Part shown: positions 9,290 through 18,243 of the stretch, in pieces
Numbering within the stretch: position 1 is the stretch's first letter
Layout: the number at the start of each line of letters is the position of its first letter
NCBI GenBank assembly: GCA_963795805.1
Contig: CAWCIV010000002.1
Span: forward strand, 62,001-126,000
Origin: JALYYC01 sp963795805
Lineage (GTDB): Bacteria > Chloroflexota > Dormibacteria > CF-121
Reading direction: 5' to 3'
DNA: 64,000 bases
Translations under genes and position numbers: made by a program
The notes under the pieces: model-generated
The model's input: the letters and a program-made list of their open reading frames with translations, nothing else
Database searches by the model: none
Told to the model about the DNA's origin: nothing

Positions 9290-9310
9290 CTTAGACTTTC
9301 AAGCTTGCTC

Positions 9311-11092
9311 GTGCGCAGCCGTCCCCTTCTCTATTCAGCTGGTCTCTTCCTGCTGGGCCTAGCCTACCGCGCCACCTTCCTTTCCCAGGGCTTCAACGCC
9401 ACGGACGAAGGGTGGCTCCAGTCGCTCGGGCGGCGCATGGCCGAGGGCCAGGTCCCCTACCGCGACTTCTACTTCGTCTTGCCGCCTATCAGCCTGTTTC
9501 GCGAGGCGGCCTTGATCAAGATCTTCGGCGATGCCTATGGAATCCTGGCTTCCCGATGGGTCTTTGCCACCGAGGCGACGCTGGCCACGATCCTCGCCTA
9601 CCTCATCCTTCGACGCTTCGCGGGGGACCGACTGGCCCTGCTGAGCAGCATTCCAACCATCTTTTTTTCCGTCATCTTCTATTACTTCTCGAACTACACC
9701 TACGATGCCGTCCTGCTCACGCTCGCCGCGATCGCCGCGATCACCTACGCGGACCGCGCCGCCCGCGCCCTGAGCGGCGTCGCCGGCGTGGCCACCGCCC
9801 TCGCCTTTCTCGCCAAGCCAACCTTTCTCGCGTTCGCCGTGCTGATCCCGCTGGCCGGGATCGCGAGCGCGCGCCTGATTCGCCCGGACCCGGCCACCCC
9901 GGATCATGGGCGGCCGGCGGCGACCGACTGGCGGTTCTTCGCCCTCGGGTTCGCTCTCGCGTTTCTCATCGTGGCCGGCGCTCTCGCCCTGCTCCAGGCG
10001 CTCGGCCCATTCCTGTACCAGGCATTCGGGCTGACGCGGCAGGCGTTCCCAACCTCGGCCGCCTTCCTGCTCTGGCAGGATCTCCCGGAGCGATTGCTCG
10101 CGTGGCCGGTGCTCCCGGCAGTGGTGGGCATCACGGTCCTTCTGGTGCTGCCCGGCCGGCGAGCCATCGACCTCGTTCGGCTTCCGCTGATCGCGCTGGG
10201 CCTTGGCTATTTCTTGCTTCGCGTCATCCAGGCTCCCGGATATGGACCGCCGACGAATCGCCAGGAAACGATCGTGGTACTTGGGCTCGGCCTGCTCCTG
10301 CTGCTGAACGCGCTGGCCCTCGTCGTTTCGGTTGCCGCGCACGGCCCATGGCTGGCCGGTCACCCCTGGCGGGACGCCTTACGCCGCGACCTCCCGCCGC
10401 CCGTCCTCATCTTCTATGCGTTGAGCCTCGAGTACGTGACCCAGATCAACTACTCCGGCATCCGCTACAGCTACATGGGAACGTATCTCAGCCTGCCAGT
10501 GGCCCTCCTCTTCGTTCGCGGTCTGGCGCGGGCAACCAGCCGCGACCGGCAAGGCGCGCTGGTGGGTTTTGCCCTGAGCGCGGTCCTGGCGGCGTGGTAC
10601 ATCGGCTCGGGCGCGGCCGTGACGCGGGGAACCGTCTACCGCGACGCGGCTCGCAGCCAGCTGACCGCCTCCTTTCAGACCCGCGCGCTGACCGGGATCC
10701 AGTCCACGCCGCAGAATGTCCGGCGGGTCGACGGCGTCGTCGAGGCGGTCCGCCGTGACAGCCGGCCGGGCGATCCGATTCTTGCCTTTCCCGACTTTCC
10801 GGTCCTCTACCTTCTCACCGGGCGCAGCAATCCAACCAGGATCGATTGGTACGACCCGGGCGAGATAATACCGAGCATGGCCGAGGAGGCGGTGCGCGAC
10901 CTCGAGCGCAACCCCCCACGTGTCGTCATTCTCGAGCAGTTCGACGAAGCGGACTTCGCCCGGCAGGGACTGCCGCTCGACTATACGCAGCAGCCCAAGT
11001 GGCTGCCCGTCTACCAGTACGTGATCAGCCACTACCACCGGGTGGACAGCATCGGCGATCTCGACGTGCTCACCCAGGGAACCGGCCCGTGA
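9311..11092 (+). CDS. GT39/ArnT-like membrane glycosyltransferase
   Basis: About 593 residues from GTG 9311 (TTG 9305 also possible). It has ten or more membrane spans and, in the first extracytoplasmic loop, NATDEGWLQSLGRRMAEGQVPYRDF, where the acidic pair DE sits as in GT-C (ArnT/PMT-like) enzymes. Residues after about 400 form a soluble domain ending GDLDVLTQGTGP. The frame is open for 900 nt upstream, but that part lies antisense to the neighbouring gene and is rejected. The stop overlaps the next gene's GTG (GTGA), which encodes a polyprenyl-phosphate glycosyltransferase, the expected supplier of its donor. Confidence 0.75.
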   Translation: MRSRPLLYSAGLFLLGLAYRATFLSQGFNATDEGWLQSLGRRMAEGQVPYRDFYFVLPPISLFREAALIKIFGDAYGILASRWVFATEATLATILAYLILRRFAGDRLALLSSIPTIFFSVIFYYFSNYTYDAVLLTLAAIAAITYADRAARALSGVAGVATALAFLAKPTFLAFAVLIPLAGIASARLIRPDPATPDHGRPAATDWRFFALGFALAFLIVAGALALLQALGPFLYQAFGLTRQAFPTSAAFLLWQDLPERLLAWPVLPAVVGITVLLVLPGRRAIDLVRLPLIALGLGYFLLRVIQAPGYGPPTNRQETIVVLGLGLLLLLNALALVVSVAAHGPWLAGHPWRDALRRDLPPPVLIFYALSLEYVTQINYSGIRYSYMGTYLSLPVALLFVRGLARATSRDRQGALVGFALSAVLAAWYIGSGAAVTRGTVYRDAARSQLTASFQTRALTGIQSTPQNVRRVDGVVEAVRRDSRPGDPILAFPDFPVLYLLTGRSNPTRIDWYDPGEIIPSMAEEAVRDLERNPPRVVILEQFDEADFARQGLPLDYTQQPKWLPVYQYVISHYHRVDSIGDLDVLTQGTGP

Positions 11093-12057
11093 TCGCCCTC
11101 CAGCCCGGCGTCTCAGTCGTGATCCCCGCCTACAACAGTGAAGCCTCCATTCCCGCGCTTGTGCAACGACTCGGGACGATGCTGGCGGCGCGGGGCGGCG
11201 CCTACGAGGTGGTGATCGTGAACGACGGGAGCCGCGATCGCACCTGGGAGGTCATTCTCGAGCAAGCCACCACCCACCCCTGGGTCGTCCCGATCAACCT
11301 GATGCGAAATTACGGCCAGCACAACGCCTTGTTGTGTGGCATCCGCGCGGCCTCCTACGACGCGACCGTCACGGTCGACGACGATCTCCAGCACCCTCCG
11401 GAAGAGGTGCCGCGGGTGCTGGCCGAGCTCGACAAGGGTCTCGACGTCGTGTACGGCACGCCCCAAACCGAACAGCATGGCTTCTTTCGTGACCTTGCCT
11501 CGCGGGTCACGAAGCTGGCCCTGCAGGGGGCGATGGGCGCCGAGGTCGCGCGCAACGTCTCAGCCTTCCGCGCCTTTCGCACCCAGGTGCGAGACGCCTT
11601 CGCCGACTTCCACGGCCCGTTCGTCTCCATCGACGTGCTCCTGACCTGGGGGACCAATCGGTTCGGCGCGGTCAGGGTGCGCCACGACCCGCGCACCACG
11701 GGGGTATCAAACTACACGTTCCGCAAGCTCGTCATCCACGCCCTCAACATGATGACGGGGTTCACGATCTGGCCGCTGCAGCTAGCCAGCCTGATCGGGT
11801 TCTTTTTCACGCTTTTCGGCGTGTTCGTGCTCGTCCTGGTCGTTGGCCGGGCGCTGATCGGCGGCGGAAGCGTCCCCGGATTCCCGTTCCTCGCCTCCGT
11901 GATTGCGGTCTTCTCGGGAGCCCAGTTGTTTGCGCTCGGCATCATCGGCGAGTACCTGGCGCGGGTGCACGCCCGGGTGATGGAACGGCCGCCCTACACG
12001 GTCCGGCGGACCGAGCGCGTCGCCGAAGTCGCGCACGATCAGAAAAGCCAGTTGTGA
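11089..12057 (+). CDS. GT2 polyprenyl-phosphate glycosyltransferase (GtrB/ArnC-like)
   Basis: A 322-residue protein starting at GTG 11089 in a 4-nt overlap. The GT-A domain shows SVVIPAYNSEASI, VIVNDGSRDRTWE and VTVDDDLQHPPEE (DxD-like metal site), ending with two C-terminal membrane helices around residues 230-300. This is the layout of dolichyl/undecaprenyl-phosphate sugar transferases such as GtrB and ArnC, which load a sugar onto the lipid carrier on the cytoplasmic face. Co-translation with the GT-C-like protein just upstream supports a donor/acceptor pair. The sugar is unknown. Confidence 0.87.
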   Translation: MIALQPGVSVVIPAYNSEASIPALVQRLGTMLAARGGAYEVVIVNDGSRDRTWEVILEQATTHPWVVPINLMRNYGQHNALLCGIRAASYDATVTVDDDLQHPPEEVPRVLAELDKGLDVVYGTPQTEQHGFFRDLASRVTKLALQGAMGAEVARNVSAFRAFRTQVRDAFADFHGPFVSIDVLLTWGTNRFGAVRVRHDPRTTGVSNYTFRKLVIHALNMMTGFTIWPLQLASLIGFFFTLFGVFVLVLVVGRALIGGGSVPGFPFLASVIAVFSGAQLFALGIIGEYLARVHARVMERPPYTVRRTERVAEVAHDQKSQL

Positions 12058-12776
12058 AACGTGAAGGCGGCAGCCTCCGGCATCATCCCCAGGCGTGCCC
12101 ACGCCTTCTGCGCCGCCAGGTTGCTCAGGTGCGTGGCGGCGGCGAACCGTACGCCGCCACGGCGAGCGGTCCATGCCATGCCGTTCAGCGACATCGCCCG
12201 ATAGAGGCCGCGCCCTCGAGAGGCTGGATGGACGGCCCCCAGGACCAGTTCACCCGTCTGCGCATCGGCCATTCGTAAGGCGCTGAAGCCGGCGACGCGA
12301 CCATCCCGTTCCGCGACCAGCACCACGTCCGCCGCCTCGCCCGTCGCGCAGCGTCGCGTCCAGGACACGTAGACTTCGTCGGCCGCGGCCGGATCGAGCC
12401 GCGGGTCCGCGTGGTAATGGCCGCGGTAGGCGTGAAAGGCGACGCGCGCAATTGCCTCGATCTGGTCCAGGTCGCCAGGCCGGGCCTCGCGGATCCCATT
12501 GGCCGCGGCCGGCGGAAGCAGCGGGCCCACGTAGCGGACCCACGTATCCATCAGGCGGAAGCCGGCCTCCTCCATTGCCTGCGCGGCCCGGATGTCATCA
12601 ACCCGACAGCGGGCGATCAGCAACTGGACGGCCTCGCGGCGGCAGAAGTCGAGCACGGATGCCATGGTTTCGGCGCGGACGTCGTCGGCACGCGCCGTCC
12701 GTATGCCGAATCGTTCCTGCTCGAGCGGGGAGACCCGGACGCTATCGGTTCGCGGGTCAGGCGTCGTGGCGCTCAC
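12039..12776 (-). CDS. GNAT N-acetyltransferase (WecD/RffC-like)
   Basis: A 245-residue protein whose second half is a GNAT domain: DVVLVAERDGRVAGFSALRM, then the acetyl-CoA loop GAVHPASRGRGLYRAM and LSNLAAQKAWARLGM. The family of dTDP-4-amino-4,6-dideoxygalactose acetyltransferases (WecD/RffC) has this two-part layout. The divergent neighbour is a WecE-like aminotransferase, so the pair probably makes an acetylated 4-amino-4,6-dideoxy sugar. GTG start at 12776; the 3' end overlaps the convergent GT2 gene by 19 nt. Confidence 0.78.
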   Translation of the reverse strand: MSATTPDPRTDSVRVSPLEQERFGIRTARADDVRAETMASVLDFCRREAVQLLIARCRVDDIRAAQAMEEAGFRLMDTWVRYVGPLLPPAAANGIREARPGDLDQIEAIARVAFHAYRGHYHADPRLDPAAADEVYVSWTRRCATGEAADVVLVAERDGRVAGFSALRMADAQTGELVLGAVHPASRGRGLYRAMSLNGMAWTARRGGVRFAAATHLSNLAAQKAWARLGMMPEAAAFTFHNWLF

Positions 12777-12850
12777 CCTTTATAAGATGTCGGCGTGCTC
12801 ACGTCGCTGCCCATGGTATCCAAGCCGCGTGCGCCAGACGGCCGCGTCGC

Positions 12851-14072
12851 GTGAGCGCCGCGAACGCGATCCCCTTCAATCGCCCATCCTTCGAGGGGAA
12901 CGAGGACGCCTACATGCGGGACGCCCTGGCGCGGGGCCACGTCTCGGGCGACGGCACGTACACGCGACGCTGTCACGACCTGCTGGAGAAATCGCTGGGC
13001 GTCCCGCGAGCGCTGCTGACGACGTCGTGCACCCATGCGCTCGAGATGACGGCGCTGCTGCTCGACATCAAGCCGGGCGACGAAGTCATCGTGCCCTCCT
13101 TCACCTTCGTCTCCACCGTCAATGCCTTCGTCCTCCGCGGCGCGCGGCCGGTCTTTGCCGATATCCGCCCGGATACGCTCAACCTCGACGAGACCCGGCT
13201 CGAGGCGCTGATCACGCCCCGGACGCGCGCGATCGTCGTGGTCCACTACGCCGGAGTCGGCTGCGAGATGGACGCCATCATGGCGATCGCGACGCGCCAC
13301 CAGATCGCGGTGGTGGAGGACAACGCGCATGGCCTCTTCGCCCGCTACCGCGGCCAATGGCTGGGCACCTTCGGCAGCCTGGCCACGCTCAGCTTCCACG
13401 AGACCAAGAACTTCAGTTGCGGCGAGGGGGGCGCCCTGCTGATCAACGCGCCCGAGATGGCGGCACGCGCCGAGATCATCCGCGAGAAGGGCACCAACCG
13501 GGCCCAGTTCTTTCGGGGCCAGGTGGACAAGTACACCTGGCAGGAGGCCGGCTCGAGCTACCTGCCGTCCGACCTGCTGGCGGCCATGCTGCTGGGCCAG
13601 CTCGAGGCGCGCGACCGCATCCAGGAAAAGCGGCGGCGGATCTGGCACGCCTACGACGACGGTCTCGCGCGACTGGGCCGGCGCCAACGGCGTACGCCAG
13701 CCGGTCGTGCCCGGCCACTGCGAGCAGCCGTACCACATGTACTACCTGCTGCTCCCGACGCTGGAGGACCGGCAGGGTCTGATCGCCCACCTCAAGGAGG
13801 CGGGCATCCTCAGCGTCTTCCACTACGTCCCGCTGCACCTCTCGCCGATGGGCCGGCGCCTCGGCGGCCGGCCGGGCGAATGCCCGGTCACGGAAGACGT
13901 CAGCGATCGCTTGCTGCGGCTCCCCTTCTACAACAGCCTGTCGGACGAGGACCACGCGCGGGTGATCGAGGCGGTGACCCGCTACCGCCCCGCCGTGCCA
14001 CCGGCCACGGCGTCGCCGAGCAAGCCGGCAAGCGTGGCGCCCACCCGGTCCACCTCCGAATCGGTGAGCTGA
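12851..14072 (+). pseudogene. wecE: dTDP-4-amino-4,6-dideoxygalactose transaminase-like (WecE/RffA), frameshifted
   Basis: From GTG 12851 the protein reads IPFNRPSFEGNEDAYMRDAL, then TSCTHALEMTALLL, DNAHGLFARYRG and the PLP lysine in SFHETKNFSCGEGGAL, all hallmarks of WecE/RffA. The similarity then jumps by +1 near 13670: the continuation WAGANGVRQPVVPGHCEQ and PYHMYYLLLPTLEDR lies in the next frame to about 14000. Each part is intact, so either a recent frameshift or an assembly indel is likely. The last about 30 codons (to 14072) overlap the convergent aminotransferase and may not belong. The WecD-like neighbour fits the pathway. Confidence 0.82.
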
Positions 14073-15133
14073 GGAAACACCGGCAGCGAGAGGATCTCGG
14101 CGCAGGCCCGGTCGGCCTGCGGAAAGTCGCCCTCGACGATCCCGCGGAGCGCCGGTTGCCGGTGCATCGGGACCGGATAGTGAACCCCCGAGGCGATGCC
14201 GGCCGCCTGCAGCCCGGCGCGGACCCGGTCGCGGGCGGCAACCCGCACCACGTACAGGTGGACCACATGTCCCTCGCCGATGACGGGCGGCTCGATCCCC
14301 TCGATCCCTTCCAGCAGGCGCTGGTAGCGCATCGCGATCGCACGCCGGCGCTGATTCCACGCATGAAGATGTGGCAGCTTGGCTCGGAGCACGGCCGCCT
14401 GCAACTCGTCGAGCCGGCTGTTGAAGCCGAGGATCTCGCTGCGATCGCGCTCCCGCCAGCCGTACTGGCGCAGCAGGCGGACCCGCTCGGCGAACCCGGC
14501 ATCGTCGCTGACCACCATGCCCCCGTCGCCGTACGCGCCGAGATTCTTGCTTGGATAGAAGCTGAAGCAGCCGGCGCGCCCTATCGTCCCGGCCTTCTTG
14601 CCCCCGGTCGTGGCGCCGTGGGCCTGGCAGGCGTCTTCGACGATCGGAACACCGCGGGTCGCCGCCAACCGCGCAAGCTCGGCCATGTCGACCGGTCCGC
14701 CGTAGAGATGGACCGGCAGGATGGCGCCGGTGCGATCGGTCAGCCGCCGCTCGACGGCGCGGAGATCGAGGTTGAACGTCCGCGGGTCGATGTCGACCAC
14801 GACCGGCTTGAGGCCGGCCCGAAGGATCGCGGTGACGGTCGCCACCGAGGTGAGCGCCGTCGTGATCACCTCTGCGTTCGGCGGCAGCTCGAGCGCACTC
14901 AAGGCGAGCATGATGGCGTCCGTCCCCGACGCCACGCCGATGGCATGGCGCGTGCCGCAGGAGGCGGCAAACTCGCCCTCGAAGGCCAGGACCTCCGGCC
15001 CGAGGATGAACCAGCCGCGTTCCAGCACCCGCTGCATCGCGGTGTCCAGTTCCGGGCCGAGCTCGGCCCGTTCGCGGCGAAGGTCGCCGAGCGGGACCTG
15101 CGAAGCCGCTGCGGGCGTCGCCTCGTTCCTCAC
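13982..15133 (-). CDS. DegT/DnrJ/EryC1 sugar aminotransferase
   Basis: A 383-residue PLP enzyme starting at GTG 15133, in a GTGA overlap with the SDR upstream. Motifs: VASGTDAIMLAL (about 74-85), EDACQAHGA and the lysine in SFYPSKNLGAYGDGG. The VPLGDLRRE N-terminus and GTDAI wording resemble FdtB/QdtB-type 3-keto-sugar aminotransferases rather than the WbpE-like enzyme at 3802. It is the last gene of the long leftward operon. The product is probably a 3-amino-3,6-dideoxyhexose nucleotide, but a matching ketoisomerase is not visible in the window. Confidence 0.87.
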   Translation of the reverse strand: MRNEATPAAASQVPLGDLRRERAELGPELDTAMQRVLERGWFILGPEVLAFEGEFAASCGTRHAIGVASGTDAIMLALSALELPPNAEVITTALTSVATVTAILRAGLKPVVVDIDPRTFNLDLRAVERRLTDRTGAILPVHLYGGPVDMAELARLAATRGVPIVEDACQAHGATTGGKKAGTIGRAGCFSFYPSKNLGAYGDGGMVVSDDAGFAERVRLLRQYGWRERDRSEILGFNSRLDELQAAVLRAKLPHLHAWNQRRRAIAMRYQRLLEGIEGIEPPVIGEGHVVHLYVVRVAARDRVRAGLQAAGIASGVHYPVPMHRQPALRGIVEGDFPQADRACAEILSLPVFPQLTDSEVDRVGATLAGLLGDAVAGGTAGR

Positions 15134-16131
15134 CAGTAGTGCGCCTGGTCCTTCCGATAGAAATCGATCGTGCGCGCCATGCCGTCTTCCAGGCTGGTCT
15201 GCGGCTGCCAACCGAGGACGCGTTTGGCTTTCGACCAGTCGGCGATGTAGTCGCCGATCTCGATCACCTTCGCGTCTTCGGGATAGGGGACGCAGCGGTA
15301 GCCGCTCTTGCCGGTCAGCCGCGTGATCAGTTCCACCAACTGGATCAGGTTCGCCGCCTCGCCGCCCAGGTTGAAGACCTCGCCGTTGGCCTCGTCGCTG
15401 ACGCCGGCGATCAGGAACGCATCCACCACATCGTCGATGTAGTTCGTGTCACGGACCTGGGTGCCGTCGCCGTAGATCGTGATTTCCTTGCCTTCGATCG
15501 CCTGGCGCACGAACCAGTTGATGATGCCCTGGCGGTGGTGATGCATCTGGTGGCGCGGACCGTAGGTGTTGGTCAGGCGGAGGGAGCTCGTCGGGATGCT
15601 GTAGACCTGGCCGTAGAGCAGGTGATATCCCTCCCCCGCGATATTGTTGATGCCGTTGACGTCGGTCGGTTGCATCGGATGCTTCTCGTCGACGGGCAGG
15701 TACTGCGCGCGGCCGTACTGGCCCCGGGTGCCGGCGAAGATGATCTTGATCTCGCGGTTGTGATGTCGGCAGGACTCGAGGATAGAGAGCTGGCTCTTGC
15801 AGTTCACCTCCAGGTCGGTGTAGGGGTCGCGCATGCTGTCGACGTGGCTGAGCGTCCCCGCCAGGTTGAACATCAGGTCGCGGTTCTTGACCAGGTAGTT
15901 CATGCTGTACTGGTCGCGGACGTCGGCGATGTTGACGGTAACGCGGTCCTCGATGCCGTCGATATTGAAGAGGTTGCCGCCGTAGTCGGGGATCAGGGAA
16001 TCGACGAGTGTCACCTGGGCCCCCATCTCGACCAGGCGCCGCGCCAGGTTGCTGCCGATGAACCCAAGCCCGCCCGTGATCAGCACGCGCTTGCCCTCGT
16101 AGCGCGGCGCGAGCGTCGAGAGGTCAGGCAT
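15130..16131 (-). CDS. NAD-dependent epimerase/dehydratase (SDR) with altered active site
   Basis: A 333-residue extended SDR with TGGLGFIGSNLARRL (about 19-33) and SLRLTNTYGPRHQ. In place of the usual catalytic Tyr-x-x-x-Lys (expected after GTRGQYG...MQPT) it reads DVNGINNIAGEGYH, so both Tyr and Lys positions are Asn. I know of a subgroup with NGINK at this position, where only the Tyr is lost; here the Lys also is absent. It may be a binding or non-classical enzyme, or use a displaced tyrosine. It lies between the flippase and an aminotransferase in the operon. Confidence 0.78.
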   Translation of the reverse strand: MPDLSTLAPRYEGKRVLITGGLGFIGSNLARRLVEMGAQVTLVDSLIPDYGGNLFNIDGIEDRVTVNIADVRDQYSMNYLVKNRDLMFNLAGTLSHVDSMRDPYTDLEVNCKSQLSILESCRHHNREIKIIFAGTRGQYGRAQYLPVDEKHPMQPTDVNGINNIAGEGYHLLYGQVYSIPTSSLRLTNTYGPRHQMHHHRQGIINWFVRQAIEGKEITIYGDGTQVRDTNYIDDVVDAFLIAGVSDEANGEVFNLGGEAANLIQLVELITRLTGKSGYRCVPYPEDAKVIEIGDYIADWSKAKRVLGWQPQTSLEDGMARTIDFYRKDQAHYW

Positions 16132-16150
16132 GGCCGTTACGCATTGTCGC

Positions 16151-17509
16151 TCAGCGGCGCAGCAGCACGACCGCGATCAGGCCGAGGGGAAGGACCACCG
16201 ACGCCACCGAGAGGTCTCGCACCACCCGCGTCGGCATCACGTTGAGACGGACCGCCATCCACAGCATGGTAGGGAATCCAACGAACGTGAACGCCCACAT
16301 CCCGAGTCCGGCTCCCACAATTCCGAGGGAGGGGATGGCGACCAGGTCGACCGCGACCTGGGCCACCACGCCGGCCGCTCCGGCGATGACGGTGTCAAGC
16401 GTCCGCCCCCGGCCGAGGAGCGCGAACTGGACCACCTGGAAGAGCACCAGGCCGGGGCCGAGGACGGCGAGAATCGGGATCACCGGCGACGCGCCATCGT
16501 ATTTGGCCCCGAACAGGAGACGGAGCGCGGCGCTGCCCCACAGCGCGAGCGCCAGGCTCAAGACGATCGTGCCGGCGGCGAGCGCCCGGAGGGCCTTCGA
16601 GATGTTCCGATTCCCCCAGCCCTCCACGAACCAGGGGAGGGCGGTCCGGCCGAACACCGAACCGGCCAGGACCAGCAGCTCGACCGCCTTGTTCGCGATC
16701 GAGTAGTTGGCCAGGGTTGTGTAGGAGGTGAACGCCGCGACCAGCAGCCAGTCCACCCGGGCCTGGGTCTGCATTACCGCCTGCGACGCCGTGATCAACG
16801 GGGCCGAGCGCGCGATCGCGCGGGTCAGCTCGCGGACGGACAGCCCCTCGACTGGCGCCGGTCCGCCGGCCCTCGCCGCGACCATGCCGAGCGCCAGCAG
16901 CGCGACCACGTCGCCGGCCAGGCTGGCGAGCAGCACCCAGTTCACGGACAGCAGCCCGAGGAGGAGGACGGCACCGAGCGCGACGAAGCGCGCCATCACC
17001 TGGCTGACGCCGACCAGGGCGGCGGTCGCCTGCCTGTCGCGGACCTGGAGCGCGGCGGTGAACGGCGTCCAGAGCGAGCGGATCACGAAGCCCAGGCCGA
17101 CCAGCAGCAGGACGGTGGCCTCCTCCCGGTGCCAGAGGTGCAGGCCTATGCCGGCCAGCCAGACGCCGAGGACGAGCACGGCGGTCGCCGCCCGGATCGC
17201 GCCGACCACCACGGTCATCGTCCGCAGCGAGACCGCCTCTCGCTTGGCCGCGATCACGAGCGCGGTTTCGACTCCGGCCTCGACGATGTAGAAGACGAGC
17301 GCGCCGGCCGCGGTGCCCCAGTTGATCAGGCCCACCTGCGCCGCCGGCAGCAGGAAGAAGAGCAGGAGGGTGAAGACCTGGTTGCCACCCAGGTTCAGCG
17401 CCCAGGCGAGATAGACGAGGCTGAGGATCTTGCCCTCTCGCCGGCGCGGGGTCAACCCCGCCGCCGGCTCGGACGGCGGCGTCGGGGAGGCGTCGGGCCG
17501 CGGGTTCAC
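16151..17509 (-). CDS. Wzx-like polysaccharide flippase (MOP superfamily)
   Basis: A 452-residue polytopic protein from GTG 17509 (GTGA overlap with the upstream gene). About 12-14 membrane spans can be counted, starting with ILSLVYLAWALNLGGNQVFTLLLFF. This is the O-antigen/polysaccharide transporter layout, which flips undecaprenyl-linked repeat units across the membrane. Together with the Wzy-like protein at 19427 it suggests a Wzx/Wzy-dependent pathway. Reading further upstream in the same frame gives only low-complexity sequence antisense to nothing but the neighbouring gene, so the longer start is rejected. Confidence 0.82.
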   Translation of the reverse strand: MNPRPDASPTPPSEPAAGLTPRRREGKILSLVYLAWALNLGGNQVFTLLLFFLLPAAQVGLINWGTAAGALVFYIVEAGVETALVIAAKREAVSLRTMTVVVGAIRAATAVLVLGVWLAGIGLHLWHREEATVLLLVGLGFVIRSLWTPFTAALQVRDRQATAALVGVSQVMARFVALGAVLLLGLLSVNWVLLASLAGDVVALLALGMVAARAGGPAPVEGLSVRELTRAIARSAPLITASQAVMQTQARVDWLLVAAFTSYTTLANYSIANKAVELLVLAGSVFGRTALPWFVEGWGNRNISKALRALAAGTIVLSLALALWGSAALRLLFGAKYDGASPVIPILAVLGPGLVLFQVVQFALLGRGRTLDTVIAGAAGVVAQVAVDLVAIPSLGIVGAGLGMWAFTFVGFPTMLWMAVRLNVMPTRVVRDLSVASVVLPLGLIAVVLLRR

Positions 17510-18243
17510 CGTCGCTCCAGGACCCAGATCGGCAGGTCGCCCGCGTGGTGCACGCTCGTCCGCGCGTAGCCCGCGTTGAAGAGCTGCTGCATCCGCCCCT
17601 CGGTCCGGAAGTAGCCGGCCTTCGTCAGCGGATGGCGGCGCAGGCGGGAGCGAACAATGGTCCGGAGCTCGCGGGCCAGCGCGGCCGCCGTGAGCAGGCC
17701 ACAGGGAATCATCAGGATTCGAGCGACGCCGCGGGCATGCAGGTCGCCAAAGACCCCGCGCCACTCGTCGTCCGTCAACTCGGTGTCCACCCGGTTCAGC
17801 AGGACGACCTCGTGACCCGGATCCTGGACCCAGCGGTTGTCGCGGAGGTCCATCACCTCGATCGAGCGGCACTCCGTGAAGCACCGCCGCAGCATCTCCA
17901 GCGAGGCGGGCGCGTAGTCCCCGCAGCGAAGCAGCAGCTCCGGGTCCTGGGTCTGGATGTGGTACTCGAGAACGGCGGTCCCAACACCGACCGACGCCAT
18001 CCGGGTCACGCCCCAACGCCGCAGCAGGGCGACGATCTCGGTCGCCTGGCGCGCCAGCGAGGGAAAGGCGCGCGTCCGCGCCAGCCAGGCCTCACGCGAG
18101 CCGCCGAAGCCGAAGTCGGGATCGCTGCCGCGCAGCTGGTCCCACGCATCCGGCGAGGCGAGCGTGCCATCGGCAAACCGGACCCCGGTGAACGGGTAGC
18201 GATGGGCGATCGTCAGGCCGATCGGCGGCGGCGCACGCCTCAC
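17506..18243 (-). CDS. Class I methyltransferase-like protein
   Basis: A 245-residue protein from GTG 18243, which overlaps the upstream glycosyltransferase stop as GTGA. It shows MASVGVGTAVLEYHI as a degenerate SAM-binding motif, followed by CGDYAPASLEMLRRCF and EVMDLRDNRWVQDPGHEVVLLNRVDTELTDDEW, the layout of a class I methyltransferase. The C-terminus (GYFRTEGRMQQLFNAGY) resembles glycan-locus methyltransferases. The glycine motif is weaker than usual, so a non-catalytic or unusual member is possible. It lies between a GT4 and the flippase. Confidence 0.65.
   Translation of the reverse strand: MRRAPPPIGLTIAHRYPFTGVRFADGTLASPDAWDQLRGSDPDFGFGGSREAWLARTRAFPSLARQATEIVALLRRWGVTRMASVGVGTAVLEYHIQTQDPELLLRCGDYAPASLEMLRRCFTECRSIEVMDLRDNRWVQDPGHEVVLLNRVDTELTDDEWRGVFGDLHARGVARILMIPCGLLTAAALARELRTIVRSRLRRHPLTKAGYFRTEGRMQQLFNAGYARTSVHHAGDLPIWVLERR

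Noticed and set aside
12452..15139. An 895-codon open frame on the plus strand across two aminotransferase genes
   Set aside because: Only its middle part (12851 to about 13670) encodes a real protein; the rest is antisense or out-of-frame sequence held open by high GC.
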